Of a stretch of DNA of 64,000 nt, positions 1 to 10,111 are shown piece after piece. Origin of the DNA: VAZQ01 sp963763365 (GTDB taxonomy: Bacteria > Pseudomonadota > Alphaproteobacteria > Rhizobiales > Xanthobacteraceae). Position 1 is the stretch's first letter; each line of letters starts with the position of its first letter. The notes below the pieces were generated by a model that saw nothing but the letters and a program-made list of their open reading frames with translations, searched no databases and had not been told where the DNA came from. Position numbers and translations under genes: made by a program. The stretch lies in contig CAVXOE010000009.1 in assembly GCA_963763365.1 (NCBI GenBank), positions 186,001-250,000 on the forward strand, in the 5' to 3' direction.

Positions 1-105
1 GCCTTCATGGGGCTCGGCCTCTTTGCGCCGCATGTGCCGCATGACGCGTGGCATTGGGTGGAGCACCTGTTCACGTCCGGCGCGCATTCGGGCAGCGGTC
101 ACTAA
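1..105 (+). CDS. C-terminal end of an unidentified protein (cut by window edge)
   Basis: An open frame enters from the left edge and stops at TAA (103-105). It encodes 34 residues rich in His, Gly and aromatic residues, ending SGAHSGSGH. The stretch GLGLFAPHVPHDAW is moderately hydrophobic and could be the end of a membrane segment. Too little is present to name a family. It converges on the minus-strand membrane gene that ends at 117. Confidence 0.45.
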   Translation, partial: AFMGLGLFAPHVPHDAWHWVEHLFTSGAHSGSGH

Positions 106-116
106 GCCGCCACGCG

Positions 117-701
117 CTATGCGGCGCGCGCGGCGTGCATGGTGCGGCGCAGGCGACGGAGCAGCCGCAGCGTGCGCGAGGCGCGCTTCGGCGAGAAGAT
201 GTGCAGCCAGACCTTGATGCGGCGCTTGACCGGATCGACGAGCGCGTGCGCCTTTTCCAGTAGCCAGAGCACCCAATCATAGAGTTGGCGGAACCAGGCA
301 AGCTGCAGCAGCTTGTTGCGCGTCAGATCGAAGATGAAGGCGGTCACGCCGAGACTGACGACCTTGGCGAGGCCGAGCACCGCGAGCGCGCCCAGCCATT
401 GCCCGTGCGCCAGCATCCATAGCCCCAGGAATTTCAGCGGCAGCAGCAGGATGACCGGCACGACGAAGACGGCGAGCGTGGCGTAAGGCGGCAGCCGCTC
501 GATCGCGGCGGCGGCCCAGACCTTGATCCGGCGCAGCGGAATGCGATCGACGATCCAGCCGACGATCGGCGCCAGATGGCTCCACAGCCACGCCTCGATC
601 AGGAAGATCAGCGCCAGCAGAATAAGGAACGGACGAAAGAGGCGCCGCACCGCCGTTCGCCATGGCGGCCGCGCGCCCAACGCCGCGGAATCCGTGCTCA
701 T
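117..701 (-). CDS. Hypothetical membrane protein downstream of lpdA
   Basis: 194 residues with hydrophobic segments near residues 24-45, 72-92 and 97-120, followed by a basic, Arg/Lys-rich C-terminal third (RLLRRLRRTMHAARAA at the end). This predicts an inner-membrane protein with a positively charged cytosolic tail. No catalytic motif is visible and I do not recognise the family. It lies 56 bases after lpdA on the same strand, so it may be the last gene of the sucAB-lpdA transcript, although no link to the TCA cycle can be read from the sequence. Confidence 0.7.
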   Translation of the reverse strand: MSTDSAALGARPPWRTAVRRLFRPFLILLALIFLIEAWLWSHLAPIVGWIVDRIPLRRIKVWAAAAIERLPPYATLAVFVVPVILLLPLKFLGLWMLAHGQWLGALAVLGLAKVVSLGVTAFIFDLTRNKLLQLAWFRQLYDWVLWLLEKAHALVDPVKRRIKVWLHIFSPKRASRTLRLLRRLRRTMHAARAA

Positions 702-757
702 GTTGCGGTACTCGGGGAGTCCAAGCTCCGTGCCACGCTTACTTTACCACATCTGGA

Positions 758-2158
758 TCACATGCTGAGCGCCCGTTTGCCGACCGCCAGCGCGGCCTCC
801 TTTATGGCCTCGGAGAGCGTCGGGTGGGCGTGGCAGGTGCGGGCAATGTCTTCCGCCGCGGCGCCGAACTCCATCGCGACCGCGGCCTCTGCGATCATGT
901 TGCCGGCATCGGCACCGACGATGTGGACACCGAGCACGCGGTCGGTCTTGGCATCCGCCAGGATTTTCACGAAGCCGTCGGTCTGATGATTGACCTTGGC
1001 GCGGCCGTTGGCGGTGAAGGGGAACTTGCCGGTGTTGTAGGCGGTGCCGGCGGCCTTCAATTCCTCCTCCGACTTGCCGACAGAAGCGACCTCCGGGAAC
1101 GTATAGATCACGTTCGGAATGACGTCGTAGTTCACGTGTCCCGCTTGCCCGGCGATGATCTCGGCGACCGCCACGCCCTCGTCCTCGGCCTTGTGCGCGA
1201 GCATAGGACCGGCGATCACGTCGCCGATGGCGTAGATGCCCGGCACATTTGTGGCGTAGTGCGCGTCGACGGTGATGCGGCCTTTGTTGTCCGTCTTCAC
1301 GCCGGCGGCTTCGAGACCGAGCCCTGCGGTAAACGGCACGCGGCCGACCGCGACCAGCACCACGTCCGCGTCGAGCGTTTCGGCGGCGCCGCCGGCTGCG
1401 GGTTCGATGCTCGCCATGAGCGTCTTGCCCGACGCGTCTACGGCGGTGACCTTGGATGCCAGCTTGAACACGATGCCTTGCTTTTCCAGGATGCGCTGGA
1501 ACTGCCGGCAGACCTCGTTGTCCATCCCCGGCAGGATGCGATCGAGGAACTCGACCACCAGCACCTGCGCGCCCAGCCGTCGCCAGACCGAACCGAGCTC
1601 GAGCCCGATCACGCCGGCGCCGATGACGAGAAGCTTTTCCGGCACCTTGTCGAGCACCAGCGCGCCGGTCGATGACACGATACGCTTCTCGTCGATCGCG
1701 ATGCCCTTGAGGCGCGCGACGTCCGAGCCGGTGGCGATGACGATGGCTTTCGTCTCCAAGGTCTCGGTCTTGCCGTCGGCGGCTTTCACCGCGACCTTGC
1801 CGGGGCCCGCGATGCTGCCGACACCGTGGAAGCTCTCGATCTTGTTCTTCTTCAAGAGGTAGGCGACGCCCTTGACGTTGCCGTCGACGCCCTCATCCTT
1901 GAATTTCATCATGGCGGCGAGATCGAGCACGGGCTTTCCGACCTTGATGCCCATGCCGGCGAACTGGTGCCCGGCCTCTTCGAACAATTCGGAGGCGTGC
2001 AGCAGCGCCTTCGACGGAATGCAGCCGACGTTGAGGCAGGTGCCGCCGAAGGTCGCGTCCTTCTCGACCACCGCGACCTTCATGCCGAGCTGCGCCGCAC
2101 GGATGGCGCAGATGTAACCGCCGGGACCGGAGCCGATGACGATGAGGTCGTAAGACAT
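758..2158 (-). CDS. lpdA: Dihydrolipoyl dehydrogenase (E3)
   Basis: 466 residues, the usual E3 length. It reoxidises the dihydrolipoyl group of the E2 subunit with NAD+ through FAD and a redox disulfide. Visible: FAD-binding GSGPGG at residues 9-14, the disulfide motif GGTCLNVGCIPSK with Cys41 and Cys46, a second dinucleotide fold GAGVIGLELGSVW near 180-190, the FAD motif YAIGDVI near 310, and the C-terminal interface HAHPTLSE carrying the catalytic His-Glu pair. ATG starts one base after the sucB stop codon, so sucA-sucB-lpdA read as one transcript. It may also serve pyruvate dehydrogenase if that complex has no E3 of its own. Confidence 0.97.
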   Translation of the reverse strand: MSYDLIVIGSGPGGYICAIRAAQLGMKVAVVEKDATFGGTCLNVGCIPSKALLHASELFEEAGHQFAGMGIKVGKPVLDLAAMMKFKDEGVDGNVKGVAYLLKKNKIESFHGVGSIAGPGKVAVKAADGKTETLETKAIVIATGSDVARLKGIAIDEKRIVSSTGALVLDKVPEKLLVIGAGVIGLELGSVWRRLGAQVLVVEFLDRILPGMDNEVCRQFQRILEKQGIVFKLASKVTAVDASGKTLMASIEPAAGGAAETLDADVVLVAVGRVPFTAGLGLEAAGVKTDNKGRITVDAHYATNVPGIYAIGDVIAGPMLAHKAEDEGVAVAEIIAGQAGHVNYDVIPNVIYTFPEVASVGKSEEELKAAGTAYNTGKFPFTANGRAKVNHQTDGFVKILADAKTDRVLGVHIVGADAGNMIAEAAVAMEFGAAAEDIARTCHAHPTLSEAIKEAALAVGKRALSM

Positions 2159-2159
2159 C

Positions 2160-3377
2160 TCACAAATCCAGCACCAGCCGCGCCGGGTCCTCCAGCACGT
2201 CCTTCACGCGCACCAGGAAGGTCACCGCCTCGCGGCCGTCGACGATGCGGTGGTCGTAGGAGAGCGCGAGATACATCATCGGCCGCGCTTCGATCTTGCC
2301 GGCGACCACCATCGGCCGCTCCTGGATCTTGTGCATGCCGAGGATGCCGGACTGCGGCGCGTTGAGGATCGGCGTCGACATCAGCGAGCCATAGACGCCG
2401 CCGTTCGAGATGGTGAACGTGCCGCCCTGCATGTCTTCGATCTTGAGCGCGCCGTCGCGCGCGCGCCGGCCGAAATCGGCGATTTCCTTCTCGATTTCGG
2501 CGAGCGATTTGTGATCGCAGTCGCGCACCACCGGCACCACGAGGCCGCGCTCGGTGCCGACCGCGACGCCGATGTGGTAGTAGTTCTTGTAGATGATGTC
2601 GGTGCCGTCGATCTCGGCGTTGACGGCGGGGATTTCCTTCAGCGCCTGCACGCAGGCGCGCACGAAGAAGCCCATGAAGCCGAGCTTCGTGTGGTGCTTC
2701 TTCTCGAACAGCTCCTTGTACTGGTTGCGCAGCGCCATCACGTGGCCCATGTCGACCTCGTTGAAGGTCGTGAGCATGGCGGCGGTGCTCTGCGCTTCCT
2801 TCAGCCGGCGCGCGATGGTCTGTCGCAGACGCGTCATCTTCACGCGCTCTTCTCTCGTGGCATCATCGGCTGGAGACGGCGCACGCACCTGGATCGCGGC
2901 CGCGGTCTGCGCGACGGGAGTCGGCGCGGCCGCCGCGCGCTCGATCGCCGCCAGCATGTCACCCTTGGTGACGCGGCCGTCCTTGCCGGAGCCCGGCACG
3001 GTCGAGGGCTGGATGCCGGTCTCCGCAGCGATCTTGCGCACCGAGGGCGGCACTGGTGCATCAGCAGCCGGGGCCGGCGCGGGTGCTTTAGCGGCTGGAG
3101 CGACAGGCTTCGATCCGTCAGCCGCCACCTTGGCTGCACCCGCGCCATCAGTGATTTGACCGAGCAACGCACCGACCGCGACGGTCTCGCCGTCCTTGGC
3201 GGCGATCGCGCCGAGCACGCCGGCAGCCGGCGCCGGGACTTCGATCGTGACTTTGTCGGTTTCGAGCTCGACCAGCGGCTCGTCGACCGCCACCGGATCG
3301 CCCGGCTTCTTGAACCACTTGCCGATTGTCGCCTCGGTCACGGATTCGCCGAGCGTGGGCACGCGGATGTCGGTCAT
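2160..3377 (-). CDS. sucB: 2-oxoglutarate dehydrogenase E2, dihydrolipoyl succinyltransferase
   Basis: 405 residues. It transfers the succinyl group from E1 via lipoyl-lysine to CoA and forms the core of the complex. Domains in order: one lipoyl domain (residues 1-80) with lipoylated Lys42 in ETDKVTIEVP; an Ala/Pro-rich linker (about 85-108); an E3/E1-binding domain (VPPSVRKIAAETG, about 110-145); a second flexible linker; and the catalytic domain (about 180-405) with SYDHRIVDGREAV supplying the active-site His and Asp. A single lipoyl domain and the VTEATIGKW N-terminus fit SucB rather than AceF. It is separated from sucA by a 108-base gap that holds a palindromic repeat. Confidence 0.97.
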   Translation of the reverse strand: MTDIRVPTLGESVTEATIGKWFKKPGDPVAVDEPLVELETDKVTIEVPAPAAGVLGAIAAKDGETVAVGALLGQITDGAGAAKVAADGSKPVAPAAKAPAPAPAADAPVPPSVRKIAAETGIQPSTVPGSGKDGRVTKGDMLAAIERAAAAPTPVAQTAAAIQVRAPSPADDATREERVKMTRLRQTIARRLKEAQSTAAMLTTFNEVDMGHVMALRNQYKELFEKKHHTKLGFMGFFVRACVQALKEIPAVNAEIDGTDIIYKNYYHIGVAVGTERGLVVPVVRDCDHKSLAEIEKEIADFGRRARDGALKIEDMQGGTFTISNGGVYGSLMSTPILNAPQSGILGMHKIQERPMVVAGKIEARPMMYLALSYDHRIVDGREAVTFLVRVKDVLEDPARLVLDL

Positions 3378-3407
3378 TGCATGTGTTCCTTGCCGCCTGC
3401 TTTGGTG

Positions 3408-3475
3408 TCATCGTCCGCGAAAGCGGGCGATCCAGTCGCCTCACAGGCTGGATGCCCGCTTGCGCGGGCATGACA
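3408..3475. repeat. REP-like palindromic repeat, family A copy 1
   Basis: Imperfect inverted repeat: the left arm reads tcatcgtccgcgaaagcggg and the right arm is its near complement ending gcccgcttgcgcgggcatga, around a 12-base centre. It lies between sucA and sucB. The same arms recur at 12258, 33940 and 52371, with a diverged copy at 60566. The transcript would fold into a long hairpin and could set unequal sucA and sucB mRNA levels; that role is inference. Confidence 0.8.
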
Positions 3476-3485
3476 GCCGGAATTG

Positions 3486-6443
3486 CTACCCCAATGCCTC
3501 TTCGAGGAATGCCTTGAGCTGCGCGAGGTGCCGGGACATCTGGCCGATCGCGGTCGCGGCCGAGGCCGGGCGTCCGGCATAGCTCGGACGCTGGTTCTTC
3601 GCACCGAGCTGGTTCAGCACCCATTCGATATAGGGTTCGATGAAGGGGAACGCGCCCATGTTGCGCGGCTCTTCCTGACACCACATGAACTGCGCATTGC
3701 GGAAACGTCCGAGCTCGTTGACCAGCGCCTTGAGCGGCACCGGATAGAGCTGCTCGACGCGCAGCAGATAGATGTCGTTGATGCCGCGATTCTCGCGCTC
3801 TTCGTAGAGGTCGTAGTAGACCTTGCCGCTGCACATCACCACGCGGCGGATTTTTTCGTCGGCGACCAGCTTGATCTTCTCGTTGGGAAGAAACTGCGCG
3901 TCGTCCCAGAGCAGCCGATGGAAGCTTGTCCCCGGCCCCATCTCGTCGAGCCGCGAGATGGCGCGCTTGTGGCGCAGCAGCGATTTCGGCGTCATCAGGA
4001 TCAGCGGCTTGCGGATGTTGCGCTTCAACTGCCGGCGCAGGATGTGGAAGTAGTTGGCCGGCGTGGTGCAGTTCGCGACCTGCATGTTGTCTTCGGCGCA
4101 CATCTGCAGGAAGCGCTCGAGCCGCGCCGAGGAATGCTCCGGCCCCTGCCCTTCGTAGCCGTGCGGCAAGAGGCAGACGAGGCCCGACATGCGCAGCCAC
4201 TTGCGTTCGCCCGACGAGATGAACTGGTCGAATATCACCTGCGCGCCGTTGGCGAAATCGCCGAACTGCGCTTCCCATAGCGTCAGCGCGTTCGGCTCGG
4301 CGAGCGAGTAGCCATACTCGAATCCGAGCACCGCCTCCTCGGACAGCATCGAGTTGACGACCTCGTAACGCGCCTGGTCCTCGCGCACGTGGTTGAAGGA
4401 GGTGTAGCGGTTTTCGTTCTCCTGATCGACCAGCACCGAATGACGCTGCGAGAAGGTGCCGCGCTCGCTGTCCTGGCCGGAGAGCCGCACCGGGTTGCCG
4501 TCGAGCAGCAGCGAACAGAACGCCAGCGCCTCGCCGGTCGTCCAATCGATGCCCTCGCCGGTCTTGATCGCCTTGGCGCGCGCATCGAGGAACCGCTGGA
4601 TGGTGCGGTGGACATGGAAATCCTTCGGCACCACCGTGATCTTCTCGCCGATCTCCTTGAGCGTGCCGAGTTCGACGCCGGTGTGGCCGCGGCGCGGATC
4701 GTCCTGGTCGCGCGCCGCCGTGATGTCGGTCCAGCGGCCGTCGAGCCAGTCGGCGCTGTTGGGCTTGTAGCCCTGGCTCGCCTCCAGTTCGACATCGAGC
4801 CGTGCGCGCCAGTCGGCGCGCATCTTCTCGACCTCACCCTCGGTGACGACGCCTTCCGCGATGAGCTTCTTGGAATAGATTTCGAGCGTGGTGGGGTGCG
4901 CCTTGATCGCTTTGTACATCAGGGGCTGCGTGAACGCCGGCTCGTCGCCCTCGTTGTGACCGAAGCGGCGGTAACAGAACATGTCGATCACGACCGGGTG
5001 CTGGAACTTCTGCCGGAACTCGGTCGCGACCTTCGCCGCGTAGACTACGGCTTCCGGGTCGTCGCCATTGGCGTGGAAGACCGGCGCCTCGACCATCTTG
5101 GCGACGTCGGACGGATACGGCGACGAGCGAGAGTAACGCGGGTAGGTCGTGAATCCGATCTGGTTGTTGACGATGAAATGCACCGAACCGCCGGTGCGAT
5201 GGCCGCGCAACCCGGAGAGCCCGAAGCATTCCGCCACCACGCCCTGCCCGGCAAAGGCCGCATCGCCCGAAATCAGCAGCGGCATCGCCATGGTGCGATC
5301 TTCGCGCGTCCCGCCGAGCTGGTCCTGCTTGGCGCGGGTCTTGCCGAGCACGACCGGGTTGACGATTTCCAGGTGCGACGGGTTCGCGGTGAGCGACAAG
5401 TGCACGCGGTTATGGTCGAACTCGCGATCCGACGATGCGCCGAGGTGGTACTTCACGTCGCCGGAGCCTTCCACTTCGTCGGGCGAGACCGAGCCGCCCT
5501 TGAACTCGTGGAAGATCGCGCGGTGCGGCTTGCCCAGCACCTGCGCCAGCACGTTGAGCCGGCCGCGGTGCGCCATGCCGATGACGATGTCCTTCACGCC
5601 GAGCGCGCCGCCGCGCTTGATGATCTGCTCGAGCGCCGGGATCATGGATTCGCTGCCGTCGAGCCCGAAGCGCTTGGTGCCGGTGAACTTCAGATCGCAG
5701 AACTTCTCGAAGCCTTCCGCCTCGACGAGCTTGTTGAGGATGGCGCGCTTGCCTTCGCGCGTGAAGGAGATTTCCTTGTCGGGCCCTTCGATGCGTTCCT
5801 GCAGCCAGGCCTTCTGCGCCGGATCGGAGATTTGCATGAACTCGACGCCGAGCGTCTGGCAGTAGGTGCGCCGCAGGATGGCGAGGATTTCGCGCAAGGT
5901 GCCGAATTCGAGGCCAAGCACGCGGTCGAGAAAAATTCGCCGGTCCATGTCGGCTTCGGTGAAGCCATAGGAGCGCGGATCGAGGTCCGCCTCGCTCTTC
6001 TGCGGCTCCAGCCCGAGCGGGTCGAGGTTGGCGTGAAAATGGCCGCGCGCCCGATAGGCGCGGATCAGCATCAGCGCGTGGATCGAGTCGCGCGTCGCGA
6101 GCTGCACGTGGGCGGGCGAGAGTTCGACGCCGGACGCCTGCGCACGCGCCTTCACCTTGTCGCCGACCGCCTTCTCGACCTCGCGCCAGTCGCCATCGAG
6201 CGCCGCGACGAGTTCGCCACCTGCCCGCTGCGGCCAGTCCGGGCGCTTCCAGGACGGACCGTCGCTGCTATGCAGCACGTCGGCGCGTTCGTCCTTCAGA
6301 CTTTTGAAAAATTCCTGCCATTCGGCATCGACCGCGTTGGGGTCGGATTCGTAGCGCGCATAAAGGTCTTCGATGTAGGGGGCGTTGCCGCCGTAGAGGA
6401 AAGAGGTACGGGCAAACGCGGCGTTGGCGTCTTGACGGGACAT
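3486..6443 (-). CDS. sucA: 2-oxoglutarate dehydrogenase E1 component
   Basis: 985 residues, full length for this thiamine-diphosphate enzyme, which decarboxylates 2-oxoglutarate and succinylates the E2 lipoyl arm. Visible features: the N-terminal FLYGGNAPYIEDLYARYESD segment that binds the E2 core, GMAHRGRLNVLAQVLGKP in the first catalytic domain, the ThDP/Mg region GDAAFAGQGVVAECFGLSGL, FVVNNQ-type segment (HFIVNNQIGFTT), and the transketolase-like C-terminal part with LLPHGYEGQGPEHSSARLER. ATG at 6443 is preceded by an AT-rich stretch (about 6500-6570) that is the likely promoter region. First gene of sucA-sucB-lpdA. Confidence 0.98.
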   Translation of the reverse strand: MSRQDANAAFARTSFLYGGNAPYIEDLYARYESDPNAVDAEWQEFFKSLKDERADVLHSSDGPSWKRPDWPQRAGGELVAALDGDWREVEKAVGDKVKARAQASGVELSPAHVQLATRDSIHALMLIRAYRARGHFHANLDPLGLEPQKSEADLDPRSYGFTEADMDRRIFLDRVLGLEFGTLREILAILRRTYCQTLGVEFMQISDPAQKAWLQERIEGPDKEISFTREGKRAILNKLVEAEGFEKFCDLKFTGTKRFGLDGSESMIPALEQIIKRGGALGVKDIVIGMAHRGRLNVLAQVLGKPHRAIFHEFKGGSVSPDEVEGSGDVKYHLGASSDREFDHNRVHLSLTANPSHLEIVNPVVLGKTRAKQDQLGGTREDRTMAMPLLISGDAAFAGQGVVAECFGLSGLRGHRTGGSVHFIVNNQIGFTTYPRYSRSSPYPSDVAKMVEAPVFHANGDDPEAVVYAAKVATEFRQKFQHPVVIDMFCYRRFGHNEGDEPAFTQPLMYKAIKAHPTTLEIYSKKLIAEGVVTEGEVEKMRADWRARLDVELEASQGYKPNSADWLDGRWTDITAARDQDDPRRGHTGVELGTLKEIGEKITVVPKDFHVHRTIQRFLDARAKAIKTGEGIDWTTGEALAFCSLLLDGNPVRLSGQDSERGTFSQRHSVLVDQENENRYTSFNHVREDQARYEVVNSMLSEEAVLGFEYGYSLAEPNALTLWEAQFGDFANGAQVIFDQFISSGERKWLRMSGLVCLLPHGYEGQGPEHSSARLERFLQMCAEDNMQVANCTTPANYFHILRRQLKRNIRKPLILMTPKSLLRHKRAISRLDEMGPGTSFHRLLWDDAQFLPNEKIKLVADEKIRRVVMCSGKVYYDLYEERENRGINDIYLLRVEQLYPVPLKALVNELGRFRNAQFMWCQEEPRNMGAFPFIEPYIEWVLNQLGAKNQRPSYAGRPASAATAIGQMSRHLAQLKAFLEEALG

Positions 6444-6689
6444 CGGACGGATCCTGTGGACGGGCGGGGCCGGCAGCAGCGGGGGACAGCGATTCCCGTG
6501 CTTCTATAACACTTATGCTGCACCTGCGTCGTCTGCATGAATTAAAGAAATGAATATTCGCTCATAATATCCGCCGCTTCCCTGGCGAACCACCAGGTGG
6601 CGCGCACGCAATGCGGATCGGCCGGGCGCACCGGCAAATCCGGGCGTCCCAGCCGATCTCCAAAGCTTACGAAGCTTGCGGTGCGCGTC

Positions 6690-7442
6690 TCAGTTCGCAA
6701 ACTTGATGTTCACGCCGAGACGCGCCATCCAGATCGAGTCCGCATGCGTGACATTGGCTGCCGTCAGGAAATTCGGCGTGGTGAACACCAGGTCGCGCTC
6801 GGGAAACTGCATGTAGAGCCCTTCGGCCCGGATGCTGAAGCGATCCCAGAACGACCACTCGGCGCCAACGCCTGCAGTCCAGCCCCAGACCCACTCGTTG
6901 AACTGAGCCTGATCGACGGTGCCGAAAAGCGTGTCGACTACCGAATAGGTGGTCTTGATCCGCGCGGTAGCAAAGCCGCCGGTGACGTAGACCATGAGAT
7001 TGTCGGCCGCGACGACGCCGGCGCGCAGCCGCCCGGTGACGACCCGATCGAGACCATTATTGAGGGTGGAGATGAGGGTCGGATCGAAGTTCGGCAGGAT
7101 GCGCAGCGTCTTCTCCGCGTTCACCCAGCTGCCGTCGAGCTCGAAGCCGATGACGGCATCGCGGCATTGATAATTGTAGCCGATCTGCGCGCCGCCAAAT
7201 GCCGTGGTGGTGGTCTGCGAGTAAGTCGCCGCCGCCGGCACCGCGATGTTCAGGAAGGCGTCCTGGTCCGTCCGGGTCGCCGTGTGGCCGATGCTGCCGC
7301 CATGGAGGCCGACGTACCAGCCGTGGAATGCACCGCCGCCACACACGGCGCGCGGCGCCTTGTATTCGACGGGCAAATCCGCCGCGGATGCGATGCAGCC
7401 GCTGGATATGGCGATCAAAGACGCGAGAAGTAACTTCTTCAT
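6690..7442 (-). CDS. Outer-membrane beta-barrel protein (Omp25/31-like)
   Basis: 250 residues. A signal peptide ends at about residue 20 (ASAADLPVEYKAP), a cleavage junction and mature start typical of rhizobial Omp31-like porin-family proteins. The rest alternates polar and aromatic residues in beta-strand pattern (GWYVGLHGG, GGAQIGYNYQ, VTGRLRAGVV, MVYVTGGFA, GVGAEWSFWDRFSIRAEGLY) and ends ARLGVNIKFAN with the typical terminal strand, although the last residue is Asn rather than Phe. Two Cys (about residues 34 and 93) could pair. It is inserted between sucD and sucA in the same direction; nothing suggests a metabolic link, and it probably has its own promoter in 7443-7697. Confidence 0.88.
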   Translation of the reverse strand: MKKLLLASLIAISSGCIASAADLPVEYKAPRAVCGGGAFHGWYVGLHGGSIGHTATRTDQDAFLNIAVPAAATYSQTTTTAFGGAQIGYNYQCRDAVIGFELDGSWVNAEKTLRILPNFDPTLISTLNNGLDRVVTGRLRAGVVAADNLMVYVTGGFATARIKTTYSVVDTLFGTVDQAQFNEWVWGWTAGVGAEWSFWDRFSIRAEGLYMQFPERDLVFTTPNFLTAANVTHADSIWMARLGVNIKFAN

Positions 7443-7697
7443 AGTCGGCCCCTGTCCCCGTTTGTCGACTGACGGAGCCGTTTGCTATGCGGACTGACGC
7501 AGAACTACGCGCTACCGTTCATGGCGCGTTCGGATGCGCGCCCATGTGCTTGCAAGCATCATAGATCATTGATGCAGTGTTGCCTGTCTCCAAACAAACA
7601 CAGCGCGATGGGAATGAGAGCGACGCACGTCGCGTGCCCCAACGCTGCCCCAAATTGCAACATCTGGAACTTTGTACCGCACGATGCCGTGGCGCGA
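7443..7697. other. Intergenic stretch between sucD and the OMP gene
   Basis: 255 bases with no convincing ORF. It contains the palindrome tgcttgcaagca (about 7549-7560) and a moderately AT-rich segment (about 7555-7600). This is the likely promoter region of the downstream minus-strand OMP gene, but no clear -35/-10 pair with good spacing was found. Confidence 0.4.
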
Positions 7698-8582
7698 TCA
7701 GCGCTTGAGCGCCTCGACCAGCGTCTTGCCGAGCCGGGCCGGCGAGGGCGACACCTTGATGCCGGCGGCTTCCATCGCGGCGATCTTGGACTCGGCATCG
7801 CCCTTGCCGCCCGCGATGATAGCGCCGGCGTGTCCCATGCGGCGGCCGGGTGGCGCGGTGCGCCCCGCGATAAAGCCGACCACGGGCTTCTTGCGGCCGC
7901 GCTTCGCCTCGTCGATCAGGAATTGCGCGGCGTCTTCTTCGGCCGCACCGCCGATCTCGCCGATCATCACGATCGAGTAGGTCGCCTTGTCGGCGAGCAG
8001 CATCTCCAAGACCTCGATGAACTCGGTGCCCTTCACCGGATCGCCGCCGATGCCGACCGCGGTGGTCTGGCCGAGCCCCTCGCGCGTGGTTTGGAACACC
8101 GCCTCGTAGGTGAGCGTGCCGGAACGCGATACGATCCCGACCGTGCCGGGCTTGAAGATGTTGCCCGGCATGATGCCGATCTTGCATTCGCCCGCCGTCA
8201 TCACGCCCGGGCAGTTCGGCCCGATCAGCCGCGATTTCGAACCGCAAAGGTCGCGCTTGACCTTCACCATGTCGGCGACCGGGATGCCCTCGGTGATGCA
8301 GATGATGAGCGCGACCTCGGCCTGGATCGCCTCGCAGATCGCGTCCGCCGCGCCGGGCGGCGGCACGTAGATCACACTGGCGTCGCAGTTGGTTTTCTCT
8401 TTCGCCTCCGCGACGGTGTCGAACACCGGCAGGTTGAGATGGAACGTGCCGCCTTTTCCGGGCGACGTGCCGCCGACCATCTTGGTGCCGTAGGCGATCG
8501 CCTGCTCGGAATGGAAGGTGCCGTTCTTGCCGGTGAAGCCCTGGCAGATGACCTTGGTGTTCTTGTCAATGAGGATGGACAC
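7698..8582 (-). CDS. sucD: Succinyl-CoA synthetase alpha subunit (ADP-forming)
   Basis: 294 residues from a GTG start at 8582 giving the family-typical N-terminus MSILIDKNTKVICQGFTG. A TTG two codons upstream would add two residues; the AAGGA at 8588-8592 suits the GTG. It binds CoA and carries the phosphohistidine that passes phosphate to ADP. Visible: CoA-binding GFTGKNGTFHSEQAI, SPGKGGTFHLNLPVFDTVAEA, the Gly-rich GPNCPGVM, SRSGTLTYEA, and the phospho-His motif RMGHAGAII near residue 245. It works with SucC, encoded upstream, but here the two genes are separated by about 315 bases holding two small membrane ORFs, whereas sucC and sucD are usually adjacent. Confidence 0.97.
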   Translation of the reverse strand: MSILIDKNTKVICQGFTGKNGTFHSEQAIAYGTKMVGGTSPGKGGTFHLNLPVFDTVAEAKEKTNCDASVIYVPPPGAADAICEAIQAEVALIICITEGIPVADMVKVKRDLCGSKSRLIGPNCPGVMTAGECKIGIMPGNIFKPGTVGIVSRSGTLTYEAVFQTTREGLGQTTAVGIGGDPVKGTEFIEVLEMLLADKATYSIVMIGEIGGAAEEDAAQFLIDEAKRGRKKPVVGFIAGRTAPPGRRMGHAGAIIAGGKGDAESKIAAMEAAGIKVSPSPARLGKTLVEALKR

Positions 8583-8591
8583 GCGCAATCC

Positions 8592-8696
8592 TTATCTAAA
8601 AGCCGATGGGTCATTCTCAAGCTTAGGTGGGAACGCCACTATGAGCGCTATGATTGCGTAGACTATCAACGCCACGAGAACATAAAAGAGCAGCAT
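8592..8696 (-). CDS. Tiny single-span membrane protein between sucC and sucD
   Basis: 34 residues, starting MLLFYVLVALIVYAII. One hydrophobic helix covers residues 1-23, followed by a short polar tail PPKLENDPSAFR. The ATG (8694-8696) overlaps the TGA of the preceding small ORF as TGATG, an arrangement typical of translational coupling. An in-frame ATG at 8708 (MGLL before this Met) is an alternative start but has a GGAGG only one base away. The stop (8592) lies ten bases before the sucD GTG, so the ORF is embedded in the sucCD transcript. Family not recognised; function unknown. Confidence 0.55.
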   Translation of the reverse strand: MLLFYVLVALIVYAIIALIVAFPPKLENDPSAFR

Positions 8697-8897
8697 CAGA
8701 AGGCCCATTCCTCCACCGCCGGGTCAGGTCCCATTCGCGACAAAACGCCCACATAAATAATCGGCGTCGATAGCAAAGCAGCCACGAACGCGAGGTGAAT
8801 AATCCACCTTCGACCTCTAACAATCAGCAAGGCGAAAATACCTGCTCCGGGACAATCAGCGGAGAAAAAAGAGCGGTATACAACGCGAAAGCACTCA

Positions 8898-8898
<1 letters not shown>
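8696..8898 (-). pseudogene. Small two-span membrane protein with one-base deletion, between sucC and sucD
   Basis: ATG at 8898 overlaps the sucC stop as TAATG. As written the frame runs 24 codons (MSAFALYTALFSPLIVP...) and stops at 8824. Adding one base near 8847, in the short G-run of cccggagc, restores 67 residues: P-GAGIFALLIVRGRRWIIHL, a second helix LAFVAALLSTPIIYVGVL, and an acidic end DPAVEEWAF. The restored frame has two hydrophobic helices joined by a basic RGRR loop and its stop overlaps the next ATG. The precise start and stop overlaps on both sides argue for a real gene that is either frameshifted or misread. Not recognised. Confidence 0.5.
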
Positions 8899-10064
<1,166 letters not shown>

Positions 10065-10111
10065 GCGACGGCCCGCCCTCTCGCGTCATTCCGCAGCGTC
10101 TTGCCGCGCCG

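Noticed and set aside
2250..3473. 407-codon plus-strand frame opposite sucB
   Set aside because: Antisense shadow of sucB, His/Arg/Asp-rich without a recognisable fold.
4389..6509. 706-codon plus-strand open frame opposite sucA
   Set aside because: Long antisense frames are expected in GC-rich coding DNA. The translation is rich in Arg/His/Ala with no domain, while the minus strand encodes full-length SucA.
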